DNA of 64,000 nucleotides from Burkholderia anthina (lineage in GTDB: Bacteria; Pseudomonadota; Gammaproteobacteria; Burkholderiales; Burkholderiaceae): contig NZ_CM003769.1 in the NCBI RefSeq assembly GCF_001547525.1, positions 744,001-808,000 on the forward strand, read 5' to 3'. The notes below the pieces were generated by a model. It had not been told where the DNA came from. It saw only the letters and a program-made list of their open reading frames with translations, and made no database searches. Every line of letters starts with the position of its first letter. Within the stretch, counting starts at the first letter, position 1. Made by a program: the position numbers and the translations under genes. Positions 45,738 to 54,984 of the stretch are shown here, piece by piece.

Positions 45738-46438
45738 CGAGCACCGCACCCGATCCGACCTATGCGGCGCTCGCGGCGCTGCTCGACTATCCCGACGAAT
45801 CGCTGGTCGCCGCGCTCGATTCGATCGACGCGCACCTGCGCGAGCGCACGCGTTTGCCGAAAGCGGTGCGCGCGGGCCTCGACCGGTTTTTTGCGTACGT
45901 GCGCGAGCGCGATCTGCTGACGCTGCAGGAGAACTACGTCGGGCTGTTCGACCGTGGCCGCGCGACGTCGCTGTACCTGTTCGAGCACGTGCACGGCGAA
46001 TCGCGCGACCGCGGGCAGGCGATGGTCGACCTGCTGCAGATGTACGAGCGGCACGGGCTGTTCCTGAATCAGGGCGAGCTGCCCGACTACCTGCCCGTGT
46101 TTCTCGAATACCTGTCGCGGCTGCCGGCGCCCGATGCCCGCAAGCTGCTTGCCGAAACCGGCGAGATCCTGAGCGCGCTGGCCGGCCAGCTCGCGCAGCG
46201 CGGCAGCCATTACAGCTTCGTCGTCGGCGCGCTGCTGCCGATGGCCGGGCTCGCGCCGGCCGACGCGCCCGACGCTGCCGACGACGACGTTGCCGCCGAG
46301 CGGCCGAGTGCCGACGACTACCGCACGCTCGACGCGTCGTATGCGGACGAGGCCGTGCGCTTCGTCGGCGCGGCAACGCCGGCGTCGACCGAGCAGACCG
46401 TGCGGTTCCACGACAAGCGGCCGGCCCGCGGCGCGTGA
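45734..46438 (+). CDS. narJ: Nitrate reductase molybdenum cofactor assembly chaperone
   Basis: 234 residues of the all-helical TorD/DmsD/NarJ family: ALAALLDYPDESLVAALDSI at the start, ENYVGLFDRGRATSLYLFEH with the conserved FD/LYLFEH element, and NQGELPDYLPVFLEYLS. It binds the NarG N-terminus and times insertion of Mo-bisPGD before membrane attachment. It is not part of the final complex. ATG overlaps the narH stop by 4 bases. The last 60 residues are Ala/Asp-rich and variable, as in other members. Confidence 0.96.
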   Translation: MTSTAPDPTYAALAALLDYPDESLVAALDSIDAHLRERTRLPKAVRAGLDRFFAYVRERDLLTLQENYVGLFDRGRATSLYLFEHVHGESRDRGQAMVDLLQMYERHGLFLNQGELPDYLPVFLEYLSRLPAPDARKLLAETGEILSALAGQLAQRGSHYSFVVGALLPMAGLAPADAPDAADDDVAAERPSADDYRTLDASYADEAVRFVGAATPASTEQTVRFHDKRPARGA

Positions 46439-46462
46439 GCGCGGGCCCAATTGGGGAATGAC

Positions 46463-47146
46463 ATGAACGCTTACTTGCATCAGTTCCTGTTCGGGATCTA
46501 CCCGTACATCTGTCTCGCCGTATTGCTGGTCGGCAGCCTGATCCGCTTCGACCGCGAGCAATACACGTGGAAAAGCGATTCATCACAGCTGCTGCGCCAC
46601 GGCATGCTGCGACTCGGCAGCAACCTGTTCCACTGGGGCGTGCTGGTCGTCGTGCTCGGGCACTTCGGCGGTTTTCTGGCGCCGCACTGGCTCGTGTCGC
46701 CGTTCCTGTCGGCGTCCGGGCACCAGCTAGTCGCGATGGTTGCGGGCGGCGCGGCCGGCGTCGCGGCGATCATCGGATTGACGATCCTGATCTGGCGCCG
46801 CCTGGGCGACGCACGCATCCGCAAGAACAGCCGCACGTCGGACATCCTGATCGTGTTGATGCTGTGGGTGCAGCTCGCGCTTGGGCTCGGCACCGTCGTG
46901 CTGTCGACGCGCCACATGGACGGCGTGATGTTCGAACAGCTCACCGATTACGTGAAGGGCGTCGTCACGTTCCGTCCGGACATCGCGAGCCTGCTCGTCG
47001 GCGTGCCGCTCACGTACCGGCTGCACATCCTGCTCGGCTTCACGATCTTCCTCGTATCGCCGTTCACGCGGATGGTGCACGTCTGGAGCGGGATCGCGTC
47101 GGTCGCGTACCTGATCCGCCCGTACCAGCTCGTGCGCAAGCGCTGA
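46463..47146 (+). CDS. narI: Respiratory nitrate reductase gamma subunit (cytochrome b)
   Basis: 227 residues, five transmembrane segments; ATG 46463 is preferred over an in-frame TTG four codons earlier. MNAYLHQFLFGIYPYICLAV starts the first helix; heme-ligand histidines lie in LFHWGVLVVVLGHFGG (helix 2) and YRLHILLGFTIFLVSPFTRMVH (cited only as YRLHILLGF and MVH, helix 5). It takes electrons from quinol and anchors NarGH on the cytoplasmic side of the inner membrane. Confidence 0.97.
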   Translation: MNAYLHQFLFGIYPYICLAVLLVGSLIRFDREQYTWKSDSSQLLRHGMLRLGSNLFHWGVLVVVLGHFGGFLAPHWLVSPFLSASGHQLVAMVAGGAAGVAAIIGLTILIWRRLGDARIRKNSRTSDILIVLMLWVQLALGLGTVVLSTRHMDGVMFEQLTDYVKGVVTFRPDIASLLVGVPLTYRLHILLGFTIFLVSPFTRMVHVWSGIASVAYLIRPYQLVRKR

Positions 47147-47155
47147 GGAGGCTGC

Positions 47156-47944
47156 ATGAACGACGTTCTCTCCGAAGTCGTCACGGCGCCGCTCACGGTC
47201 AACGGCGTAGCGATCGGCAACGACGCGATCGCGGCCGAAGCCGCGCATCACGGCGATGCGCCCGATCCGCTCGATGCGGCGCGGCGCGCGCTCGCGGTGC
47301 GCGAATTGCTGCGGCAGCGCGCGGTGTCGCTCGCGCTGCTCGACGAAAGCGCGGCGCTCGACGACGCGGCGGTCGACGCATTGCTCGAACGCGAACTCAC
47401 ACACGTGCCCGACCCCGACCGCGAGGCGTGCGAGCGCTATTACGCGCGGCATCCGGCGCGCTTTCGCCGCAACGACATCGTCTATGCGAGCCACGTGCTG
47501 TTCGCGATGACGGACCGCGTGCCGCTCGCGCCGCTGCGGCAGCGCGCGGAACGGGCGCTCGCCGGCATCGTGGCCGCGCCCGACACGTTCGAGGCGGTCG
47601 CGCGCGCGTCGTCGAACTGTCCGTCGGCCGAAGTCGGCGGTAGCCTCGGGCAACTTCTGCGCGGCGACACGGTGCCGGAATTCGAGGCCGCGCTGTTCGA
47701 CACCGACAGCATCGGCGTGCTGCCGAAGCTCGTCAACACGCGCTTCGGCTTCCACATCGTGCGCATCGAGCGCCGCGTGCCGGGCGATGCGGTGCCGTTC
47801 GACGAAGCAGCCGATCAGATCGCCGCGCACCTGGCCGCGCGCGTACGGCAGCAGGCGATGCGGCAGTACGTGGCGATTCTCGCGGGCGGCGCACGGGTCG
47901 AAGGCGTGACCTTCGACGGTGCGAACGGGCCGCTGGTCCAATGA
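47156..47944 (+). CDS. Peptidyl-prolyl isomerase of the parvulin family (nar operon)
   Basis: 262 residues, ATG 9 bases after narI with GAGGAG ahead. An N-terminal helical part (residues about 20-110) is followed by a parvulin rotamase domain (about 112-215): YASHVLFAM, AVARASSNCPSAEVGGSLGQ, RGDTVPEFEAALF and NTRFGFHIVRIE. No signal peptide, so it acts in the cytoplasm, unlike SurA or PpiD. A NifM-like PPIase between narI and narK is a known feature of betaproteobacterial nar operons and probably assists folding of the reductase. Confidence 0.9.
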   Translation: MNDVLSEVVTAPLTVNGVAIGNDAIAAEAAHHGDAPDPLDAARRALAVRELLRQRAVSLALLDESAALDDAAVDALLERELTHVPDPDREACERYYARHPARFRRNDIVYASHVLFAMTDRVPLAPLRQRAERALAGIVAAPDTFEAVARASSNCPSAEVGGSLGQLLRGDTVPEFEAALFDTDSIGVLPKLVNTRFGFHIVRIERRVPGDAVPFDEAADQIAAHLAARVRQQAMRQYVAILAGGARVEGVTFDGANGPLVQ

Positions 47945-47959
47945 AAACGAGGTTGACGT

Positions 47960-49228
47960 ATGGCAACTCAACAAGGTAACGCCGGGCCGGTCGTGAGCGC
48001 GCCGGCCGTCCCGCTGCGCGCGTGGTCGGTGCTGGCCGCGAGCACGCTCGCATTCATGGTGTGTTTCGTCGTGTGGATGATGTTCGGCGTGCTCGGCGTG
48101 CAACTGCGCGCCGATCTCGGCCTGAACAGCACCGAGTTCGGGATGCTCACGTCGACGCCGGTGCTGACCGGCGCGCTGATGCGTTTGCCGCTCGGCACCT
48201 GGACCGACCGCTTCGGCGGTCGCATCGTGATGACGGTGCTGCTCGTCGTGTGCGCGGTGCCTGTCTATGTCGTCAGCTACGCGACGCAGCTGTGGCAGTT
48301 CCTGCTGATCGGGCTGTTCCTCGGCTGCGTCGGTGCGTCGTTCGCGGTCGGCACGCCGTATGTCGCGCGCTTTTTCCCGCCGCAGCGGCGCGGGCTTGCG
48401 ATGGGCGTGTTCGGCGCGGGGACGTGCGGCGCGGCGGTCAACCTGTTCGTCACGCCGGTGCTGCTCGACGCGTACGGCTGGCGCGTCGTGCCGCGCATCT
48501 ACGCGGTCGCGCTGCTCGTCACGGCGCTGATCTTCTGGTTCGCGTCGGCGCCCGATCCGGGCGCGGGCAAGCGCGGCGGATCGATGCTCGATTCGTTCAA
48601 GGTGCTGCGCGACCCGCGCGTGTGGCGGCTCTGCCAGTACTATTCGATCACGTTCGGCGGCTTCACCGCGCTGTCGCTGTGGATCCCGCAGTACCTGAAG
48701 AGCGAATACGGGATGTCGCTGGTGATGGCGTCCGCGTTTGCGGCCGGCTTCTCGCTGCCGGGCTCCGTGCTGCGCGCGCTCGGCGGCGCGCTGTCCGATC
48801 GCTTCGGCGCGCATGCGGTCACGTGGTGGGGGCTGTGGGTCGCGTGGATCGCGCTGTTCCTGCTGTCGTATCCGGCGACCGATTTCGTGATCCACACGAT
48901 CGACGGCACCGCGACGCTGAACGTCGCGATGCCGGTGGCCGGCTTCGTCGCGCTGACCTTCGTGCTCGGTGCGGTGTTCGCGCTCGGGATGGCCTCGACG
49001 TTCAAGTACGTCGCCGACGATTTCGCGGACAATATGGGCGTCGTCACCGGCATCGTCGGGCTCGCGGGCGGGCTCGGCGGCTTCCTGCTGCCGATCCTGT
49101 TCGGCATGTTGCTCGACCTGCTGCGCGTGCGCACGACCTGCTTCATGTTTTTGTACGGAATCGTGTGGGTGTCGCTGATTCTCATCTACCTGTCCGAAGT
49201 GCGCCGCACGCCTGTCGTCACGGGTTGA
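47960..49228 (+). CDS. narK: Nitrate/nitrite MFS transporter
   Basis: 422 residues, 12 transmembrane segments. LMRLPLGTWTDRFGGRIVM is the MFS loop 2-3 motif, LFLGCVGASFAVGTPYVARF the first nitrate signature (Gly-rich segment with the substrate-site Arg nearby), and GVVTGIVGLAGGLGGFLLPI the second. The N-terminus has no extra domain. It imports nitrate and/or exports nitrite for the adjacent reductase. It closes the nar operon, 15 bp after the PPIase gene. Confidence 0.95.
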   Translation: MATQQGNAGPVVSAPAVPLRAWSVLAASTLAFMVCFVVWMMFGVLGVQLRADLGLNSTEFGMLTSTPVLTGALMRLPLGTWTDRFGGRIVMTVLLVVCAVPVYVVSYATQLWQFLLIGLFLGCVGASFAVGTPYVARFFPPQRRGLAMGVFGAGTCGAAVNLFVTPVLLDAYGWRVVPRIYAVALLVTALIFWFASAPDPGAGKRGGSMLDSFKVLRDPRVWRLCQYYSITFGGFTALSLWIPQYLKSEYGMSLVMASAFAAGFSLPGSVLRALGGALSDRFGAHAVTWWGLWVAWIALFLLSYPATDFVIHTIDGTATLNVAMPVAGFVALTFVLGAVFALGMASTFKYVADDFADNMGVVTGIVGLAGGLGGFLLPILFGMLLDLLRVRTTCFMFLYGIVWVSLILIYLSEVRRTPVVTG

Positions 49229-49361
49229 GGTCGGTTCGAACGGTCCGATGCGCTCGCGTGATGCCCGGAGGAGGGTTCGGGGTCGCGCACGCGCATCGTT
49301 GCGTTCTGGAGATTCGCGCGCGACGTACCCGACCGCCCGTGCTTCTGTCAAACTGGCGCCC

Positions 49362-51098
49362 ATGAAACCGCGCCTCATTTCACAGCTTTCCCCCGGTTCC
49401 ACGCCTGCGCCCGCAGGCTTTCCCGATGCCGACGAACTGGCCGCGCTGCGCGCGTGGTACGCGGGCATGGCCGTGCGCCAGGCCGTCGAGTGCTATCTGC
49501 CCGACCGGCTCGGCGACGGGCGCTCGGCGCGCGGCGTGATCGGCGCGATTCGCCGCCGCCTCGTGCGCGTCGCGCGGCAGGTCGGCCGCCCCGATCTCGC
49601 GGAACGGCTCGGCCATCCGGACGGCGAGCGTTTGCGGCAGGCGAAAGCGGCCACCGACGCGATCGGCCAGTTGCGTCATGCGCGCGCGCCGGTGCCGCAG
49701 ATGGGCGACGATGTCGGCCTGTGGCTGCCGGCACGCGCGGTCGTTGCGTTGCGTGCGCACGGCATCGCGACGCTCGCCGACCTGACGGTGCGGATTCCGC
49801 GCCGGCGCCAGTGGTGGCGCGCGATCGCGGGCCTCGGCATGGCCGGCGCGCGGCGCATCGAGGCATTCTTCGCCGCGCATCCGGACCTGACCGAACGGGC
49901 GCGTGCGCTGATCGCCGCGACGCCGCGCGGCAGCATCGTGCCGTGGGAGCAATTGAAGCTGCCGCACGAAGTCGACGGCTCGGCCGGCACGTTCCGCGCG
50001 CCGCGCGCGACCTGCACGCTCGACGCGGACAACGATTACGCGGCCGTGCACGCGTGGCTGTCGCTGCACGAATCGGCCGCGACGCGGCGCGCGTACCGCA
50101 AGGAGGCCGAGCGGCTGATCCTGTGGGCGATCGTCGAGCGCGGCCGGGCGCTGTCGTCGCTGACGACCGAGGACGCGCTCGCCTATCGCGCGTTCATCCG
50201 CCGCCCGACGCCGCACGAACGCTGGGTCGGGCCCGTGCGGCCGCGCGGCGCGCCCGACTGGCGGCCGTTCTCGGGTGCGTTGTCCGCGCGGTCGGCGGCG
50301 TACACGCTGTCGGTGCTCGGCGCGCTGTTCCGCTGGCTGATCGAGCAGCGCTACCTGCTCGCGAATCCGTTCGCGGGCGTGAAGGTGCGCGACACGCGCG
50401 GCGTGACCGCACTCGATACGTCGCACGCATTCACCGAAGGCGAGTGGCTGCTGGTCCGCACGATCGCCGACGGGCTCGAATTCGGCAAGCGCACGGCCGA
50501 CGGTGCGCCGCGGTCGGGCTGGACGCCGGCCGCCGCGCAACGGCTGCGCTTCATTCTCGATTTCGGCTATGCGACCGGGCTGCGCGCGAGCGAACTGGTC
50601 GGCGCGACGCTCGGCGACATCGAGACGGACGCGCACGGCGACGCGTGGCTGAAGGTCGTCGGCAAGGGCAGCAAGGCCGCCCGCGTCGCGCTGCCGCCGC
50701 TGGCGCGCACGGCGCTCGATCGCTATCTGGTCGCGCGCCGGTTGCCGGTCACTCCGGCGCGCTGGCGGCCCGATACGCCGCTGATTCCGAGCCTCGCCGA
50801 AGACGACGCGGCCGCGATCACGAGCGTGCGGCTGTGGAAGGTGATGCAGCGCTTCTTCGCGCAGACGGCCGATGCCGTCGAAGCCGACAACCCGGCGCTC
50901 GCGCACAAGCTGCGCCAGGCGAGCCCGCACTGGATGCGGCATACGCATGCGACGCACGCGCTGGCGCGCGGCGCGGAGCTGACGACGGTGCGCGACAACC
51001 TGCGGCACGCGTCGATCTCGACGACGTCGATCTATCTGCATGGCGACGACGTGAAGCGGGCACGGCAGATGTCGAGCGCATTCGGCATCGACAAATGA
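49362..51098 (+). CDS. Tyrosine recombinase/site-specific integrase with extra N-terminal domain
   Basis: 578 residues. The catalytic domain (residues about 345-570) shows the tyrosine recombinase set: Arg in GYATGLRASEL, Lys in GKGSKAAR, H-x2-R in HWMRHTHATH, His in LRHASISTTS and the Tyr nucleophile in SIYLHGDD. Residues about 225-330 are the SAM-like core-binding domain. The first 200 residues form an additional domain (RRRLVRVARQVGRPDLAERL, then a helix-hairpin-helix-like IATLADLTVRI ... GLGMAGARRIEAFF), a DUF3701-type layout. It has host-like GC content. It may be a resident recombinase or a leftover of an integrated element; no att site was identified. Confidence 0.9.
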   Translation: MKPRLISQLSPGSTPAPAGFPDADELAALRAWYAGMAVRQAVECYLPDRLGDGRSARGVIGAIRRRLVRVARQVGRPDLAERLGHPDGERLRQAKAATDAIGQLRHARAPVPQMGDDVGLWLPARAVVALRAHGIATLADLTVRIPRRRQWWRAIAGLGMAGARRIEAFFAAHPDLTERARALIAATPRGSIVPWEQLKLPHEVDGSAGTFRAPRATCTLDADNDYAAVHAWLSLHESAATRRAYRKEAERLILWAIVERGRALSSLTTEDALAYRAFIRRPTPHERWVGPVRPRGAPDWRPFSGALSARSAAYTLSVLGALFRWLIEQRYLLANPFAGVKVRDTRGVTALDTSHAFTEGEWLLVRTIADGLEFGKRTADGAPRSGWTPAAAQRLRFILDFGYATGLRASELVGATLGDIETDAHGDAWLKVVGKGSKAARVALPPLARTALDRYLVARRLPVTPARWRPDTPLIPSLAEDDAAAITSVRLWKVMQRFFAQTADAVEADNPALAHKLRQASPHWMRHTHATHALARGAELTTVRDNLRHASISTTSIYLHGDDVKRARQMSSAFGIDK

Positions 51099-51154
51099 GT
51101 GGAACGGCACGGCATCGACGCAGGTCAGACGAATTTTCGATTCCGGAGATCGCT

Positions 51155-51324
51155 ATGGCATCGAGCCAGGGTACGTCGATTTCATCGTCGAGCAGATCGA
51201 GGCGGCCGGTACGGTATCGGCGCGCAAGCTGTTCGGCGATCGCCGGGACGATCGCGCATGGCTGGCGACGCTGATCCGGATCACCGCCGCGCGCTTGCCG
51301 CTGCCGGTGAAGCGCGGCCGATGA
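51155..51324 (+). pseudogene. tfoX/sxy-type gene remnant
   Basis: One frame reads YGIEPGYVDFIVEQIEAAGTV, SARKLFGD and then jumps directly to DDRAWLATLIRIT and LPLPVKRGR at a stop. The first part is the TfoX N-terminal domain start and the second its C-terminal end; about 60 residues of the domain core are deleted in between. The only ATG (51155) is out of frame by one base with this reading. So it is a remnant with a deletion and a frameshift. TfoX_N proteins are linked to competence or Zn/stress regulation in other bacteria. Confidence 0.72.
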
Positions 51325-51410
51325 CGAACGCGCCGCATGCCGCACCGCATAGCAGGCAGGCGTATTCTGTGACACATGCGCGCGACCGTCGTGCGCCAGG
51401 GAGTACCAAC

Positions 51411-52331
51411 ATGGAGACATCCGGAGTTTCGCATGGCATGCGGCTGGCGCGCCGCGCCTGGCGCGCGCTCGTCGTGACCGTGTGCGTGGGCTGGAGCGCG
51501 CTGTCGTTCGGCGCGGAGGGCGCGAACGGCGCGGCCGCGCTGCTCGAGCGCTATCGCAGCCTCGGCGCGCAACTGAAGGACAACGCGTTTCACCGGCCGG
51601 TGGTGCTCGAATCGTCGGAAGCGTCGTCTTCGCTGAAGGGCGACATCTATGCGGTCGTCGATTATCCGTTCGCAGTGGTGAACGGCCAGCTCAACGATCC
51701 CGCGCAAGGCCCCGCGAACTGGTGCGCGGTGCTGATCCTGCACCTGAACACGAAGTACTGTCGCGCGTCGAGCGGCGGCAACGGCCCGGTGCTCGACGTG
51801 AACCTCGGCCGCAAGGTCGAGCAAAAGCTGTCGGATACCTATCGCGTGCAGTTCCGCTATCGCGTGGCGGCCGCGACGCCCGATTATTTCCAGGTCGACC
51901 TGACCGCCGACAGCGGCCCGATGGGCACGAAGGATTACCGGATTGCGCTCGAAGCCGTGCCGGTCGGCGCGTCGCGCACGTTCCTGCACCTCACGTATTC
52001 GTATGGTTTCGGCACGGTCGGCCGGATGGCGATGAAGACCTACCTCGCGACGGTCGGCAGCGACAAGGTCGGGTTCACGCCCGCCAGCGGCGCGTCGGCC
52101 GCGCAGCCGCAGTACATCGGCGGCGTGCGCGGGCTGCTGGAGCGCAACACGATGCGCTACTACCTCGCGATCGACACCTACCTCGCGACGCTCGACAAGC
52201 CGCTCGACCAGCGCCTCGCGCGCTGGTTCGACGCGACCGAGCAGTATCCGCAGCAACTGCATGAAGTGGAGCGCGGCGCGTATCTGCAGATGAAAGCGCA
52301 GGAGGTGCAGCGGCAGCAGACGGCGCGATGA
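51411..52331 (+). CDS. Secreted hypothetical protein
   Basis: 306 residues, start METSGVSHGM, with a signal peptide (RLARRAWRALVVTVCVGWSALSFGAEG, cited in part; cleavage near residue 35). I do not recognise a named family with confidence. The middle is beta-rich with aromatic strands (SDTYRVQFRYRVAAAT, YFQVDLTADSGPMGT, TFLHLTYSYGFG) and then a helical tail (LERNTMRYYLAIDTYLATLD), which recalls START/SRPBCC-like domains. Two cysteines in NWCAVLILHLNTKYC could form a disulfide. It probably functions in the periplasm. Single gene with no operon partner. Confidence 0.75.
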   Translation: METSGVSHGMRLARRAWRALVVTVCVGWSALSFGAEGANGAAALLERYRSLGAQLKDNAFHRPVVLESSEASSSLKGDIYAVVDYPFAVVNGQLNDPAQGPANWCAVLILHLNTKYCRASSGGNGPVLDVNLGRKVEQKLSDTYRVQFRYRVAAATPDYFQVDLTADSGPMGTKDYRIALEAVPVGASRTFLHLTYSYGFGTVGRMAMKTYLATVGSDKVGFTPASGASAAQPQYIGGVRGLLERNTMRYYLAIDTYLATLDKPLDQRLARWFDATEQYPQQLHEVERGAYLQMKAQEVQRQQTAR

Positions 52332-53162
52332 CGCCGCCTGCCGCCTGCCGCTCGGCGTCGATCAGTTCGACGCGCCGCCGACCGTGCGAATGCTGCGCCA
52401 CTGTCCTTGTTCGACACGGAACAGCGTGTACGGCGGCTTGACCAGGTCGCCTCGCTCGTCGAACGAGATCTTGCCGTGCGCAACCGATTCGACGAATACG
52501 AGCGACAGCACCTGCCTGCGCTGTCGCGCCATCACACCCAGCGGTAAATCCAACAACCGGTTCAGCAGCGCCAGTGTTGCGTCCCGATATCGAGCTGGCG
52601 GACCGGATTCGTCGCGCGGGCACCGGCCGCCGTACGGGGCGCATCGTCGTCGAGCGCGAACGTGGACACGGACACGGACACGCTGACGAGCAGGTTGACC
52701 GCACGCGCGACTTCCAAAAACACCACCGAATCAAGCCCGCCTATCGGCAACGGCGCCCCGGCGCGCGCCGTGCCGGTGAAGCGCGGGCGGGCATCCCGGG
52801 CCGATCCGGCCGCACGGTGCCGGCCAACCGGCCGTCCGGCCATTTCATAAGACGTACAGTTTCCCCGCGATGCGCGATTCGCGCGGAACTGTACTCTTGT
52901 TCGCGCGCTCGATGTGTGTACTCGCCGCCAACTGTTCTTCTCTTAAGATTCCATCATAAAGTGCACAGTGCTGCAGATCCAGCCGTATCGGAACCCTGCC
53001 GGCGCATCTTCAAGAGAGAGCCAGTGCGATGGAAAAGGCAAAACCGGAGGGAAAGATCAGGAATCACGGCGGCCCGGTCGGCGGGCGAAACATCTGCAAC
53101 ACGTGCGTATGGGACGCACACGGCGGAGCGGTGCGATGGCGCGTGCCGGCAGGAGAGGCACG
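52332..53162. other. 831-bp region with gene debris
   Basis: No intact gene. It contains the C-terminal remnant of a substrate-binding protein gene (52362-52490), a short GGACAC-type tandem repeat (52664-52682), and an AT-richer stretch (52840-52970) that includes TTCTCTTAAGATTCCATC and may hold the promoter of the MocR-type gene downstream. Confidence 0.55.
52362..52490 (-). pseudogene. C-terminal remnant of a branched-chain amino acid binding protein-like gene
   Basis: In one frame, VAHGKISFDERGDLVKPPYT and LFRVEQGQWRSIRTVGG run to a stop at 52362. This is the last strand-loop of periplasmic LivK-type binding proteins (G-x-I-x-FD-x-x-GD followed by an aromatic-rich strand). Upstream of about 52490 no continuation is visible in any frame, so only the 3' end survived. 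Confidence 0.6.
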
Positions 53163-54587
53163 ATGAAACTCTATGAAAAACTCGCGGACGATATCGAGCG
53201 CCTGATCCGCCAGGGCGTGTACCGGCACGGCGACCGGATTCCGTCGGTGCGCCAGGCGAGCCAGCAGCACCGGATCAGCATCACGACCGTGCTGCATGCG
53301 TATCTGCTGCTGGAAAGCCGCGGGCTGCTCGAAAGCCGTCCGCAGTCCGGCTATTTCGTGAACCTGCGGCGCGACGACGGCCATGCGCCGGTGCGCGAGC
53401 TGCGGCCGTCGAAGCCGATCGCGATCTCGTCGTCGGTCGACGTGAGCCGGCTCGTGCTGTCCACGCTGCGCTCGATCGGCACGGACGATGCGGTGCCGCT
53501 CGGCTCGCCGTATCCGGACCCGAGCCTGTTTCCGTTCGAGAAGCTGAACCGCTACGCGTATGCGGCCGGTCGCGACAAGTCGCTGTGGGGCGTGACCGAC
53601 GGGCTGCCGCCCGGCCATCCGCGGCTGATCCGGCAGATCGCCCGCCGCTACCTGGAAAACGGGATGTCGGTGGACCCGAACGAGATCATCGTGACGGTCG
53701 GCGCGACGGAGGCGATCAACCTGTGCCTGCAGGCGGTGGCGAAGCCGGGCGACACGATCGCGGTGGAGTCGCCGACGTTCTACGCGATGCTGCACGCGAT
53801 CGAGCGGATGGGGATGAAGGCGATCGAGGTGGCCACGCATCCGGAATACGGGATCGACATCGCGGCGCTGGCCGCGATCGCGAAGTCGCAGCCGATCGCC
53901 GCGTGCATGGTGATGCCGAATTTCCAGAACCCGCTCGGCTTTCAGATGCCGGACGAGCGAAAACGCGAACTGGTTGAGTTCGCAACGAAGGCTGGCATGC
54001 CGATCATCGAGAACGGCGTGTACAACGAACTGTATTTCGGCGACACGCATCCGAGTTCGTTGAAATCCTACGACCGGACCGGGATCGTGCTGCATTGCTC
54101 GTCGTTCTCGAAGAGCCTGACAGCGGCGTACCGGATCGGCTGGGCGCTGCCGGGCCGTTACCGAGATCAGGTCGAGAAGCTGAAATTCCTGAATACGCTG
54201 GCGACGCCGTCGTTGCCGCAGCTCGCGATCGCGGAGTTTCTCGAACGTGACGGCTACGAGCATCACCTGCGGCGGATCCGGAAGGCGTATGCGCAGCAGG
54301 CGAACCTGATGCGCGCGATGGTGTCACGGTTCTTTCCGGAGGGCATGCGCATTTCGAGCCCGGCGGGCGGGTACGTGCTGTGGGTCGAGCTGCCCGCGCA
54401 GGTCGATGCGATGCGGCTGTACCAGCTCGCGCTGGAGCAGGGGATCACGATCGGCCCCGGCTACATGTTCTCGATCACGGACAACTACCGGAACTTCATC
54501 CGGTTGAACTACAGCAGCCCGTGGTCGCCGGAGATCGAGCAGGCGGTGATCACGGTCGGGAAGCTGGCCGCGGCATGCATGCGGTGA
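53163..54587 (+). CDS. MocR/PdxR-type regulator: GntR winged helix fused to aminotransferase fold
   Basis: 474 residues, ATG with AGGAGAGGCACG upstream. Residues 1-66 are a GntR winged helix (YRHGDRIPSVRQASQQHRIS). Residues about 95-470 are a fold-type I PLP aminotransferase domain: GSPYPDPSLFPFEKLNRY, GATEAINLCLQA, N256 in MPNFQNPLG and the PLP lysine K317 in SSFSKSL. In the D-x-x-Y motif, where the Asp contacts the PLP ring nitrogen, the sequence reads E-N284-G-V-Y287, with Asn in place of Asp. Such regulators sense PLP or amino compounds. Targets unknown; a terminator follows. Confidence 0.9.
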   Translation: MKLYEKLADDIERLIRQGVYRHGDRIPSVRQASQQHRISITTVLHAYLLLESRGLLESRPQSGYFVNLRRDDGHAPVRELRPSKPIAISSSVDVSRLVLSTLRSIGTDDAVPLGSPYPDPSLFPFEKLNRYAYAAGRDKSLWGVTDGLPPGHPRLIRQIARRYLENGMSVDPNEIIVTVGATEAINLCLQAVAKPGDTIAVESPTFYAMLHAIERMGMKAIEVATHPEYGIDIAALAAIAKSQPIAACMVMPNFQNPLGFQMPDERKRELVEFATKAGMPIIENGVYNELYFGDTHPSSLKSYDRTGIVLHCSSFSKSLTAAYRIGWALPGRYRDQVEKLKFLNTLATPSLPQLAIAEFLERDGYEHHLRRIRKAYAQQANLMRAMVSRFFPEGMRISSPAGGYVLWVELPAQVDAMRLYQLALEQGITIGPGYMFSITDNYRNFIRLNYSSPWSPEIEQAVITVGKLAAACMR

Positions 54588-54620
54588 ACGGGCGCGCGCG
54601 GTACGCCGCGCTTCGATGAC

Positions 54621-54650
54621 ACAGCCGGCCTTGTGCCGGTTTTGTTGTTC
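54621..54650 (+). terminator. Rho-independent terminator after the MocR-type gene
   Basis: AGCCGGC (54623-54629) pairs with GCCGGTT (54635-54641) in a 7-bp stem with one G-T wobble, loop of 5 bases, followed by TTTTGTTGTT. It lies 35 bp after the stop. Confidence 0.6.
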
Positions 54651-54718
54651 CCGGCGGGCGCCGACGACCGCGGTCGTGGTTGGGGCGTCGATCGATGCGA
54701 AGCGGCTGCATCGAAGCG

Positions 54719-54984
54719 CGCAGCCCCGCGCGTCCCGTCATCCCCCCGTCACCGGCGGAAAGAACGCAACCTCGCTATCCTCCCGCACGACGAATTCCCC
54801 CGTCACCATTTCGAGGTTCACGGCCGCCCGCACGGGGCGGTTCATCCGCAGCGCGTCCGCGCTGCGCGCGTCACGCGCGGCCAGCGTGCCGCGCAGCGCG
54901 TCGACGGTGAGTTCGCAGGCATCGATCTCGACGGTTTCTTCGTCGATTGCCAGTTGTTCGCGAATGCTTGCGAAGTATTTGATC
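54719..54984. repeat. Direct repeat, moaD copy 1 side (island boundary)
   Basis: 266 bp repeated at 58172-58437 with 9 mismatches and no gap by my count (about 97 percent identity). It covers moaD from codon 8 of this copy to the stop plus 19 bp beyond. Weaker similarity (roughly two thirds identical by eye) continues outward to about 54640, compared with about 58090 at the other copy. The two copies bracket the low-GC island. Confidence 0.9.

Noticed and set aside
52664..52682. GGACAC repeated three times as a possible CRISPR or regulatory array
   Set aside because: The unit is 6 bp with three copies and no spacers; it is simple-sequence noise in decayed DNA.
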